Part shown: positions 54,793-63,513 of the stretch, in pieces
Numbering within the stretch: position 1 is the stretch's first letter
Layout of the letters: every line of letters starts with the position of its first letter
DNA from: Talpa occidentalis
Lineage: Eukaryota; Chordata; Mammalia; Eulipotyphla; Talpidae
Assembly (NCBI RefSeq): GCF_014898055.3
Contig: NW_023601543.1
Location: forward strand, 61,207,782 to 61,271,781
Direction: 5' to 3'
DNA: 64,000 nt
Notes under the pieces: model-generated
Seen by the model: the letters and a program-made list of their open reading frames with translations, nothing else
Database searches by the model: none
Told to the model about the DNA's origin: nothing
Position numbers and translations under genes: made by a program

Positions 54793-55518
54793 TATAGAAG
54801 ACTTTTTAATTGGCTTGCTTAGAATTTTGTAGGAAACATGATATGGAATTTTTTTGATATGGAATTTTTATATTAACTTATGAACTAAATGCTTTTTCTA
54901 ACAATGGGGATGTGTGAATGGGATAGTCAAGGAAGAGAATATATGTACAAAAGAATACAAAACCTAATTTATCAATATGTTCATATATCTATGATCTCTC
55001 TCACTTGATCCCATGCACCCTAAACAAAACTTTTCCCTTCTCTAAATCTCTCTCATTTCATTTTTCTGTGTACAGAGATCATTCCTCCTGTGAGTATATG
55101 GTCCCCCCAAAGGCAAATTAATTCTTGTACATATCTGCAGAGATGCAAAATGATGTTCATTTGCTGAATGAATGCATTTTGCACAAATAGTAAAGATATT
55201 ATGTCTATATGGCTCATCATAGAAGGAACATTGAAATATCACATTTCTGAAAATTATGCTTCCCCTCCTTAATGTAAGTTCTTCATGTATATTTTTCTAT
55301 TCAATGGGAGATGGGAGCAGGGAACTCTGCTTTCAGCTGCCAAAACTCCTTTCAGGAATTCTGTAGCTAATCAGAATTTCAAAGAACATCTACAATGTCT
55401 CTACTCTTTACTCTGTTCTCTTGAATTTAACTGCTTATGCTCATCTTCCAACTCTACCCTCCTTCCCTGAAATAACTCCTCCCTTATATCAGAAGATGGA
55501 AAATTTTAGGCAGATTAT
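54793..55518. other. Anonymous DNA
   Basis: No named repeat or gene; frames of 61-66 codons only. Confidence 0.35.
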
Positions 55519-55531
55519 TTTCTTTAGTTTT

Positions 55532-55636
55532 TTTTAAAGATTTATTTATTCATGCTCACAGAAATGGGGTATAGGCCAGAGAGACAGAGATAGCTTCATA
55601 GGTTGCCTTTTAACCCCTTGAACCACCAGGGAGGCT
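55532..55636 (-). mobile_element. Internally deleted tRNA-derived SINE, antisense
   Basis: The tail side (AAAGATTTATTTATTCATGC...GAAATGGGGTATAGGCCAGAG) joins straight to the head side (ATAGCTTCATAGGTTGCCTTTTAACCCCTTGAACCACCAGGGAGGC), so roughly 150 bp of the body is missing while both ends remain. It is flanked by TTTCTTTAGTTTT at 55519-55531 and 55639-55651, showing that both edges belong to one insertion. Confidence 0.92.
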
Positions 55637-55734
55637 GTTTTTCTTTAGTTTTATTTCCACAGAATACAGAGAAAAAAAAGTAAAGCCTTAATGACAGCCG
55701 ATGGAGGTAGCAGAAAATACATAATGGAATTCTT

Positions 55735-55830
55735 CAATATCATTTATTCAATAAATATCTGTTGACTACTACTCTGGTAGGTGCTATAGGGAATCGAGTG
55801 ACGAAATAGACAGTCTCTGCCCTTAAAATA
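55735..55830. repeat. Possible ancient L2/CORE-type fragment
   Basis: CATTTATTCAATAAATATCTGTTGACTACTACTCTGGTAGGTGCTATAGGGAATCGAGTG has the 'TTCAACAAATATTTATTGAGCACCTACTATGTGCCAGGCACTG' pattern (compare 23810). Confidence 0.5.
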
Positions 55831-55859
55831 CTTAAGACATGTAGAGAATGAAAAAGTTT

Positions 55860-56880
55860 TTCTTATTAGCTGCATCTGAAAATTTAACTGACAGAATGAA
55901 AGGAGAAAAGCATGCAAGTTTTATTTAATATAACTTTTGCATGCCAGAAGCCTTCATAAGGTAAAGAGAACCCTAAGCAAATAGTCGGGTCCATTTTTAT
56001 GATATATTTGATGAAGAGGGCAAAGCTGTGGGGGCATATGAAAGGTTAAGCAGTTGAAGATATTTGTAGTAAGGTGGAGGAAACCTAGTGATGGAAGTTT
56101 AGAGTAGAAGATTTAGGATGGAAGCTTCACAAGGCCAGAAACTAGAGGTAAGAGTAGAAATTATTAACAGGTTGTTAAACTGCCTGTGGATAATCAAAGA
56201 CAGGAACCAAAGGTGGGGAATTGTCAGGGAACATCTGTAACCAATTGTCAGGTTACAGAGTAACCTAGCCAGACCTTAGAATTAGTAGATTCCACAATAG
56301 ATAAAGTTCCACAAAGAAATGAACCCCCTCCCCAAAGAACACTTTATAAGGATACCTCTTGTTCTGGCAAAATGCAGATCTTGCCACAGGCTGCCTCACT
56401 GCTTCAATATCTAGGTGTCTCTTTTTCTTAATAATCCTTTTTCTCTCTCTTTTTTAAAAGATTTATTTATTTATGCATACAAGAACTGGGGTACAGGCCA
56501 GAGGTGTGGGGGATGAGAGGACTCACCAGAGACAGAGTGGAGAAGAGAACATGTGCATTTACTGAAATACACTGCTTAGGGGAGCAGCAAGCGAGTCAGG
56601 AGAGGTCTGCTGTGCCATGTGGGTAGCTCCCTGGCCGGGGATCGAACTCGTGCTGCAGTGGCTGCAGATAGCTTCCTAAGTTGCATCTTAACCCATTGTG
56701 CCACCCGGGGGGCCCTAATCCTTTCTCTTTCAAAAGACAGCTTCTTGTCCTGTAAGAACTCCCCTTTTTTCCTTTTCTCTTAATTAACTTGCCCTTTTAA
56801 AAAGCATCTTTTGCCTTTTTCTGTCTAAACAAATCTTTTTCATTAATAACTTTGCCCTGCCTTAAACTCCCATGTGCTGC
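55860..56880. mobile_element. Possible ancient ERV LTR-type region, split by a SINE
   Basis: The segments CAGAATGAAAGGAGAAAAGCATGCAAGTTTTATTTAATATAAC (55893-55935), GCCAGAAGCCTTCATAAGG, and 56330-56445 (CCTCTTGTTCTGGCAAAATGCAGATCTTGCCACAGGCTGCC, ending TAATAATCC) look LTR-like, with GAACACTTTATAAGGATACC as a possible TATA-type site at 56337-56356. Names are uncertain, orientation is not settled and the edges are vague. The SINE at 56447 interrupts it. Confidence 0.4.
56447..56715 (-). mobile_element. tRNA-derived SINE, GTTAAG-type subfamily, antisense
   Basis: From tail to head: AAAAGATTTATTTATTTATGCATACAAGAACTGGGGTACAGG, GACTCACCAGAGACAGAGTGG, CACTGCTTAGGGGAGCAGC, GGTAGCTCCCTGGCCGGGGATCGAACTCGTGCTGCAGTGG, ATAGCTTCCTAAGTTGCATCTTAACCC, and TGTGCCACCCGGGGGGCC. 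Target duplication TAATCCTTTTTCTCT / TAATCCTTTCTCTTT at about 56432-56446 and 56716-56730. Confidence 0.95.
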
Positions 56881-57379
56881 TAATGGGAAAACTCTGCCAA
56901 AACTTTTCCCAGAGGGAACTCAATAATCCCACTCACTGAACCTTGTCTTCCAAGGAAAAGATGTTCCATTCCTTTGCATACATGGAAGACATATTGCATA
57001 TGAGGATGTTATGACCTGTTTCGTGGGAGAACCGTGAGGGAGGAAGGAGGTCAGATTGACCTTCCTGTTCCTTTAATTTAAAATATTCAATAGGCCAAGG
57101 TGTCCATATGTTGGCATAGTATGTCCTGAACACCATCAAATGCAGTTTACAATCTTAAATTAAAATGTCCATATAATTCTAATGAGAATTGTTTCATTTA
57201 ATAAGTTTTATCAGCATGAAAATCAACAAAACTGTGTTTCTTTGAGTCATGTGTTACACAAATACACCACCATCATTAACAAGCAGGTCATTAGCCAAAT
57301 ATGTAACCATCATCCCACTTCCCAAATAGAAGAAAGAGGAAAAAAGTTTACAAATTATACTTTATCTAGAATTATTATT
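56881..57379. other. Anonymous DNA
   Basis: No named element recognised. Confidence 0.35.
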
Positions 57380-57395
57380 AAAAGTAATTATCATA

Positions 57396-57710
57396 GGGCC
57401 TCCCCGGTGGCGCAGCGGTTGAGCGCTGGGTTGCGAAGCTGCCCGCGGCCTCTGCGGCGCCGGTTCGATCCCCGGCTGCTCCCCGGCCATCGGAGGAGGG
57501 TCCCACATGGCGCGCAGACCTCTCCTGCCGCCCGCTGCTCCCCTCAGCAGTGTACTTCGGTCCTTCTGCCTGCTCTGCTCCCCGCTCTGGCTCTGGTGAA
57601 TTCTCTCACCCTCCCGCGCTTCTGACTGTACCCAGTGCATGTATAAACCAAACAAACAAACAAATAAATAAATAAATAAAAACATGCCTCTATTAAAAAA
57701 AAAAAAAAAT
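57396..57710 (+). mobile_element. tRNA-derived SINE, youngest-looking copy with second tail
   Basis: The head is CpG-rich and intact: GGGCCTCCCCGGTGGCGCAGCGGTTGAGCGCTGGGTTGCGAAGCTGCCCGC. A box TGGCGCAGCGG at 57408-57418 and B box GGTTCGATCCC at 57462-57472. Body CCCACATGGCGCGCAGACC, CTTCGGTCCTTCTGCC, CCCTCCCGCGCTTCTGACTGTACCCAGTGCATGTATAAACCAAACAAACAAAC, then (AATA)n, ACATGCCTCTATTAAAA and poly-A. Exact 16-bp target duplication AAAAGTAATTATCATA at 57380-57395 and 57711-57726. High CpG retention suggests recent insertion. It could serve as the family reference. Confidence 0.98.
57408..57472 (+). promoter_or_regulatory. Internal RNA polymerase III promoter (A and B boxes) of the SINE
   Basis: A box TGGCGCAGCGG (57408-57418) and B box GGTTCGATCCC (57462-57472) agree with tRNA-gene consensus. 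This copy keeps both intact, so it could be transcribed by polymerase III, which is inferred from the family and not shown here. Confidence 0.75.
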
Positions 57711-57868
57711 AAAAGTAATTATCATAATAAAACTCAGAATTCACAGGCCACACCATATAAAACATAAACGGAGTCATGGCACTATAGATCAGGAATTCAG
57801 ATTCACTCTCCCACTAAGAATGATTTAAAATCTAAAGTTTGGAATCCTTAAAAGAACTAATAAGTAGG

Positions 57869-57870
<2 letters not shown>

Positions 57871-57908
<38 letters not shown>
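57871..57908. repeat. (AT)n microsatellite
   Basis: Perfect AT tract of about 18 units, at the poly-A end of the antisense L1 on its right. Confidence 0.95.
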
Positions 57909-57911
<3 letters not shown>

Positions 57912-59035
57912 ACATCATTGTTCATTTTTGTACAATGTATGCTTCTATGCTCTCTCCCTTCGGGTGTATTCCCTGTACAATTCCCACCACCAATTCACTT
58001 GTGAACCATCACCATAGTCCCTTATGCTCTTCTCTCTTCTGTTTCCTTTCTTTTATCTCTCCCTCTCTTGCAGAATGTCTCTGATTTATAGTTGCCTGCT
58101 AATATTTTTTTTTTTAATTTATTATTGTTACTTTATTCCTGGTGCCTTATTTGGCTTCCCTATATCCCTCCTGTAAGTGAAACCATCTGATATTTTTCTT
58201 TTTCCTTTTGGCTTATTTCATTGAGCATAATGCCTTCTAGCTCCATCCATGATGCTGCAAATGGCATGAGCTTATCTTTTTTGATTGCTGAATAGTATTC
58301 CATTGTGTGTGTGTGTGTGTGTGTGTGTGTACACACCACACCTTCTTGATCCAGTTATCTATTTTTGGGCATTTGGATGGTTTCCATATCTCATCTATTA
58401 TAAATTGTGCTACAATAAACATAGGGGTGGAGGTTTTGAATTAATGTTTTTGTGTTGTTTGGGTAGATCCCTAGGAGTGAAATTGCTGGGTCACATGGAA
58501 GCTCCATTTTCAGTAGGTTGAGGAACCTCCACACAGCTTTCCATAGTGGTTGGACCAGTTTGCTTTCCTACCAGCAGTGTAGGAGAGTTCCTTTTTCTCC
58601 ACATCTTCGCCAACATTTGTTTTTGCCTGTTTTTTAAATACATATCATTATCACTTGTGTAAGGTGGTATTTCATTGTGATTTTGATTTGCAGTTCCCTG
58701 AATACAAGTGATGTGGAACATTTTTTCATATACCTGTTGACCACTTGCATTTCTTCTTTGGAGAAGTGTCTTTGTTAGCTCTTCTGCCTATTTTTTGACT
58801 GGATTATTTACTTTGTTTTTGTTGAATCATGTGAGCTCTTTGTAGATCTTTGTAATCAGTCCCTTATGAGTTGTGTGGAGTGCAAAGATTTTTCTTTGTT
58901 TTGGTTAGTGTCTCTTTTGCTATACAGAAGCTTTTTAGCTTGATGTAACCCCAGCTGTTTATCTTTTCCTTCACTTTCTTTACTTTGGGAGATGTGTCTT
59001 TAAAGATGTTTCTGAAATATGTCATGTAGAAGCCA
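57909..59035 (-). mobile_element. LINE-1 of another subfamily, antisense 3' end
   Basis: Antisense L1 landmarks: GCATAATGCCTTCTAGCTCCATCCATGATGCTGCAAATGGC near 58226, GAATAGTATTCCATTGTGTGTG near 58290, AGGAGTGAAATTGCTGGGTCACATGG near 58471, GGTTGGACCAGTTTGC, CTTTTTCTCCACATCTTCGCCAACATTTG, GTGGAACATTTTTTCATATACC, and CAGAAGCTTTTTAGCTTGATGTA near 58925. Its 3' UTR (57909-58110) differs from that of the younger L1s here. Broken by stops; the (GT)n at 58303-58330 replaces the usual GTATATGTA. Confidence 0.88.
58303..58330. repeat. (GT)n microsatellite in L1
   Basis: GT tract of about 14 units. The sister at 44269-44281 reads GGTGTATATGTACC here, so the microsatellite grew from L1 coding DNA. Confidence 0.92.
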
Positions 59036-59299
59036 AATCTAAGTGAGACAGAAAACCAAAAGAGGAAGTAGAGCACCAAAGATAACAGTACATTGAGGTC
59101 ATTAGCCAAATCTGGCAAATTATATCCTGATAGGACTTGGGGAGAGAAATTAAAACCCCGCATCTTCCCAAATGTTAAAGCATGATGAAACCATTATTCC
59201 ATAAGCAAGTGGTCTCAAAAGGTATATATCACACCTTCAGTAAAAAGTGAACAGGAAGTAAATCTGTCCCAGTCCCTTGCCCTCAGAGGACTGACACTA

Positions 59300-60100
59300 A
59301 ATAAAACAGGATAAAAATAATGCAATGTATTAGAAACATATCTAAAATGAAAAAGAAATTGTCATGAAAATGAGAAAATATTTTACAATAAATGAAAGTA
59401 AAACAGTACTTAGAAAAAAAGTTATAGCCTTAAAATAGAAAATTAAGGTCCTAAATGACCTCAGGAGGTTAGTAAAAAAGGAGCAAAACAAAACTAATGA
59501 AAATAAGAGTAAAATGATAAAGAGCAGAAATTAAATGTTATAGAAAGCACTCATGAAATAAGATTATTATTTTTTTAAATATTTATTTATTTGTTTATAC
59601 GAGCACTGGGGTACAGTCAGAAGCAGGGAGGGTGAGAGAATTCACCAGAGCCAGAGCGGGGAGCAGAGCAGGCAGACTGTGACAAAGCAGAACGGACAGA
59701 CTGACGAAGTACACTGCTGAGGGGAGCAGTAGGAGAGGTCTGCAACCCACGTGGGACCCTCGCCTGGCGGCTGGGGATCGAACCGGAGCTGAAGAGGTTG
59801 CGGGCAGCTTCGCAACCCAGCGCTCAACTGCTGCGCCACCGGGGAGGCCCTGAAATAAAGATTATTAATTAAAAAGATGACTGTTTCAAAATACTAGTTA
59901 AATTTGAGATATATAACACAAAAAATAGGAAAAATGGGAATGGCACAAATATCAGGAATGAAAAAGTGTAACTACACAGCATATAGACATTAAAAAGTAA
60001 GAGAATTTAATGAATAATTTTACCACCAAATTTGTAAATTTTACCACAGAAGTTTTACCACCAGAGTTTGTCTGGATAAAATATACATATTCCTAAAAAA
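59300..60100 (+). mobile_element. Old LINE-1 ORF2 fragment, sense, split by a SINE
   Basis: Sense landmarks: GCAATGTATTAGAAACATATC, TAATGAAAATAAGAGTAAAATGATAAAGAGCAGAAATTAAATG (the family 'AATAATAAAGATTAGAGCAGAAATCAATG'), and after the SINE AATATCAGGAATGAAAAAGTG, CATATAGACATTAAAAAGTAAGAG and TTTACCACCAAATTTG. This is the part between endonuclease and RT. Diverged, with all frames lost. Confidence 0.6.
59570..59850 (-). mobile_element. tRNA-derived SINE, CGAAGC-type subfamily, antisense, with small insertion
   Basis: From tail to head: AATATTTATTTATTTGTTTATACGAGCACTGGGGTACAGTCAG, GAGAATTCACCAGAGCCAGAGCGGGGAGCAGAGCAGGCAGACTG, then an extra TGACAAAGCAGAACGGACAGACTG, TACACTGCTGAGGGGAGCAG, GGGGATCGAACCGGAGCTGAAGAGGTTGCGGGCAGCTTCGCAACCCAGCGC, and ACCGGGGAGGCC. 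Target duplication TGAAATAAGATTATTA / TGAAATAAAGATTATTA at 59553-59569 and 59851-59867. Confidence 0.96.
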
Positions 60101-60104
60101 AAAA

Positions 60105-60400
60105 AAGTATAATAATGTAGAGTATGTTCGGTTGGATTTGGTTATGATGTTATTTAGAGCTATAAACAACTCCAGGATCTCAGAGGTTTATCACAAGTTT
60201 ATTTCTCATCCATAACATGTGACTATGCAGTTGGCATATACCCTCTGACTATCATCTCCCAGTGACTCAGCTCCATTTTGCTCAGTGCACAGTAGAGGAA
60301 AGTAAAACCCTGCAGAGTCTGGCGCTGGTGGTTCATTTCGTGCTGCTGACTAAATCACACATCACTGCTATCACATTTCATTGGATCAGGCAATGTAGAG
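60105..60400. other. Possible ancient LTR-type repeat, unnamed
   Basis: GAGCTATAAACAACTCCAGGATCTCAGAGGTTTATCACAAGTTTATTTCTCATCC resembles the 'CAACCCCAAAGTCTCAGTGGCTTA...GTTTATTTCTC' layout of ancient mammalian LTR-type elements. The A-run at 60097-60107 may be an unrelated tail. Uncertain. Confidence 0.35.
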
Positions 60401-60530
60401 GACCACATATAAAGACACTGAAATATCACTCAACAATAAAAAGAAATTAATTACTGATGTATACACCAATATTGTTTAAACTCGAAAGTATTATGCTGAG
60501 TGAAGGAAGCTAAGCACAAAGAAGTACTGA
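60401..60530 (+). mobile_element. Old LINE-1 3' fragment, sense
   Basis: ATATCACTCAACAATAAAAAGAAATTAATTACTGATGTATACACC and TTATGCTGAGTGAAGGAAGCTAAGCACAAAGAAGTACTG match the family 'TACTCAGCAATAAAAAGGAATGAACTATTGATACA...TTATGCTGAGTGAAAGAAGCCA'. Confidence 0.75.
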
Positions 60531-60533
60531 ATT

Positions 60534-60790
60534 AGTTATTTGTTGCTTCATAATATTTCTCCAAAAGTCACTGATTTAAAACATCATTGATTAGCTCAGT
60601 TTCTGTAGGTCAGGTGGTTTCTGATGGTTCTGGTTTAGAGTCCCTCAAAAGTTTCAATCAAGGGTCATCTGAAACTTGACTTGGGGTGGAGGATGTACTT
60701 CCAGTTTCATTTGCATACATAATCATTGACTGGAGGCTTCAGTTCCTTCCCCATTATTTCAAAGCACAGAGAAATTACTAGCCATGTAAT
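60534..60790 (-). mobile_element. MaLR-like LTR fragment, antisense
   Basis: TTAGTTATTTGTTGCTTCATAATATTTCTCCAAAAGTCACTGATTTAAAACATC, then TCAGTTTCTGTAGGTCAGGTGGTTTCTGATGG and GTCATCTGAAACTTGACTTGGGG, fit the antisense layout of an ancient LTR-type repeat ('TTGCTGCATAACAAA...TTTCTGTAGGTCAGGA...CATCTGAAGGCTTGACTGGGG'). Confidence 0.55.
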
Positions 60791-61077
60791 TTACTTTTTA
60801 CAACATTGAACTGTGCAAAAGAAACAATGTTTTACAATAATAAAAATTTCTTTAATAACAAAGAAAATGCCAGGTGCAAACTGGAGAATAGACCTGAACC
60901 AGGATGTATTGCCTGAAAGAATCCAGCTAAAGAGATCAGAGGATTAAGTGTTAGCGGCATGCACTAGATTTAAACATTTGGTCTGTGACCAGATTTTGTC
61001 TAGCTCTATCCCTACGTCACTCAGAGGTGTTTACTCGAGTGTTAGCATGTGACCAGTGGTTACAGGAACCCCCAAAC

Positions 61078-61340
61078 TTTTTTTTAAGATTTATTTATAC
61101 AAGAGCTGGGGTACAGGCCAGAGACGTGGGAGGGTGAGAAGACTTACCAGAGACAGAGCGGGGAACAGAACAGGCAGACTGACCAGAATACACTGCTGAG
61201 GGGAGCAGCGGGTGAGACAGTAGAGGTCTGCCTCAGCATGTGGGTATCTCCCTGGCCATCTGGGAATCGAACCTGCACTACAGAGGCTGCGGACAGCTTC
61301 ACAGTGCTGTGCTCAACCACCTGTGTCACCAGGGAGGCCC
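61078..61340 (-). mobile_element. tRNA-derived SINE, antisense
   Basis: From tail to head: TTTTTTTTAAGATTTATTTATACAAGAGCTGGGGTACAGGCC, GACTTACCAGAGACAGAGCGGGG, CACTGCTGAGGGGAGCAGCGGG, GAGGTCTGCCTCAGCATGTGGG, GGGAATCGAACCTGCACTACAGAGGCTGCGGACAGC, and TGTGTCACCAGGGAGGCC. Target duplication AGGAACCCCCAAAC / AGGAACCCCAAAC at 61064-61077 and 61341-61353. Confidence 0.95.
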
Positions 61341-61353
61341 AGGAACCCCAAAC

Positions 61354-63214
61354 ATTCAAGGGATGCACACTTTGAAAGGGATTCTGGCAGCCAAATGCAT
61401 AAAGGCAAAGGAAGCAGACTCTTAGTGTAATATAGTTTTAATAGAATTAGTGTGCATAAGCGAGAAAAGAAAGGCTTTTCCTAATAAAACTCTGAAAAGT
61501 ACCCATCCCCTTGTGAGCAAATGTCCAGCCAAGCAGACTTGGTCAGAAATGGGGCTGCTGTCTCATGTCTCTTCCAACTCTCTCTTCCAAGTGTCTATGT
61601 GAATCTCCTCTTCATGTCTCCTCCAAGTCTCTTTCCCAGCAGTACCAGGGTGCAAATCAAACTCCAGAGTATAGGCCCATCTGCTTTCCATGTTATATAG
61701 TTTCACTTGGCCATTGAGCTCCACCTCTAGTTCCCAGGAACTCCCCTGGTCAGGAAGTCCAGTTCATGGCATACTGAGACTTGTAATCCAAGGCAACTGC
61801 ATGTAAGTGGGGGTGAGGAAAATGGTGCCTCTCCTTCACTGAGGTGTAAATGTAACATAAGAGATAGTTATAACAGAAAAAAAAAAAAAAAACACCTTGT
61901 TCAGCTAGGATATAATGAAGTGCAACTTGTGCAAGGGAATCCAAAGATTGTTAGTAGGCGACTATTGCCTTAGCAACAGGTACAACAATATCCCCTAAGG
62001 TTTTAGATTAGTTTGCAATCATGTATTCATTTAATGAAGTGCACAGCATGGGGAAAAAAAAAAAAAAACTTCTTCTAAACCTAGCAATGTCAATGAGTAT
62101 TGACATCACCCACCTAAATAAAGTTCCATGCTTTATTCTGTGATACACATTTAAGGATATGGCCCAGTGTGGAATTTCTGATTCATCACACAACAAAATA
62201 GGTACAGCCAGTTATCCAGCTGTGGCAAAGAAAGCTAGAATTTAATGTCCATTCCAGTTTACAAGTAGAAAATAAAACTTCAAAGACAATTAACAACATT
62301 AGAATCTAAGATCTACAAAGGTCAAACATAATCTTTCTATGTACCCCAATTGTAATCAAAGATAATCATAGTAGAAATAGTTGGTTGACAAAATAAGTTT
62401 AGTTTCAATAAAATCAGCCAGTGATTTGCATATGTACAGCAAGAATTTCAATTAACGATATAAGCTCATTTGAATCTGCTTTGCTGCTTGTCATCAGATT
62501 TTACCTGTAATAGTTTAAGTGAATTCCCCTGTCAGATATAATGTTCCAGCCAAAACTTGGGGAGATAATAAATTTGCCAATTGTGTTATAAAGAGAGTCT
62601 ATTATTATTTAACTTATGCAGTTAGCTATACTGCCTTGAAAATAAGAGTAGTTACTAAATCTCCAACTTCTCGAGGAATCAGGTAAGGAGAAAAAGTAAA
62701 CATTTCCTCTTTGTTCATACAGTTATATTTTACCAGATTGTTTATGGCATCTGAAGTTGACCCACAGTGATCATCATTCCCACAAGGAATTAGGCAGGCA
62801 AATACTGTATCTAAAATCTGTGAGACCTCCAGATATTAACAACAAAATCCAAAACAATATAAAAGATTACAACTTTTAGTCTTAAATGAATAATTTATGG
62901 CTATGAATAATTTAGGAGCTATTGGGTAATTCTGATATTCTCCAGTAAGTTATCTCTTAAGACACTGCTTTATTTTTTATTTTTATCCGACACAAAACAC
63001 ATTTCACTGCTATGCAAGTTATTTAAATCTCCAAGCAAAACCTTTTGGCATAAATTGCTGTTGTTAAACATGTACTGCTACTTTTTAAAATTCAGAATAT
63101 ATACACTTTGTATAAAAGTCAAATACTTCCAAAAATGATAACATTCAAGATAAAGTAAGTAAACTTAAAAGTAGGCTACTATGAGAGCTTGATAGCAAAA
63201 ATAAACCATTGCTT
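61354..63214. other. 1.9-kb unique-looking DNA
   Basis: No named transposable element recognised. A-runs lie at 61877-61892 and 62053-62069. Open frames are at most 64 codons. Evenly spaced AT-rich sequence without landmarks. Confidence 0.4.
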
Positions 63215-63229
63215 AGAAAATAATGAATA

Positions 63230-63498
63230 GGGGCCTCCCCTGGTGGCGCAGTGGTTGAGCACTGGGCTGTGAAGCTGTCTGCAGCCTCTGCAGCGCCGGT
63301 TTGATCCCTGGCAGCCGGCGAGGGTCCCACATGGCAAGCAGACCTCTCCTGCTGCCCGCTGCTCCCCTCAGTAGTGTACTTCGTCAGTCTTGCCTGTTCT
63401 GCTCTCCGCTCTGGCTCTGGTGAATTCTCTCACCTTCCTGTGCTTCTGACTGTACCCACTGCTTGTATAAATAAATAAATACATCTTTAAAAAGAAAG
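63230..63498 (+). mobile_element. tRNA-derived SINE, mixed-type copy
   Basis: Head GGGGCCTCCCCTGGTGGCGCAGTGGTTGAGCACTGGGCTGTGAAGCTG, GCGCCGGTTTGATCCCTGGC, GAGGGTCCCACATGGCAAGCAGACC, AGTAGTGTACTTCGTCAGTC, CTGACTGTACCCACTGCTTGTATAAATAAATAAATACATC. The head resembles the GTGAAGCTG type while the 3' end is of the CGAAGC type. Target duplication AGAAAATAATGAATA / AGAAAATATTGAATA at 63215-63229 and 63499-63513. Confidence 0.96.
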
Positions 63499-63513
63499 AG
63501 AAAATATTGAATA

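Noticed and set aside
57396..57480. tRNA gene-like sequence
   Set aside because: It has A and B boxes but continues straight into the SINE body and tail, and lies within a target duplication. It is a SINE head, not a tRNA gene; the same applies to the other SINE copies.
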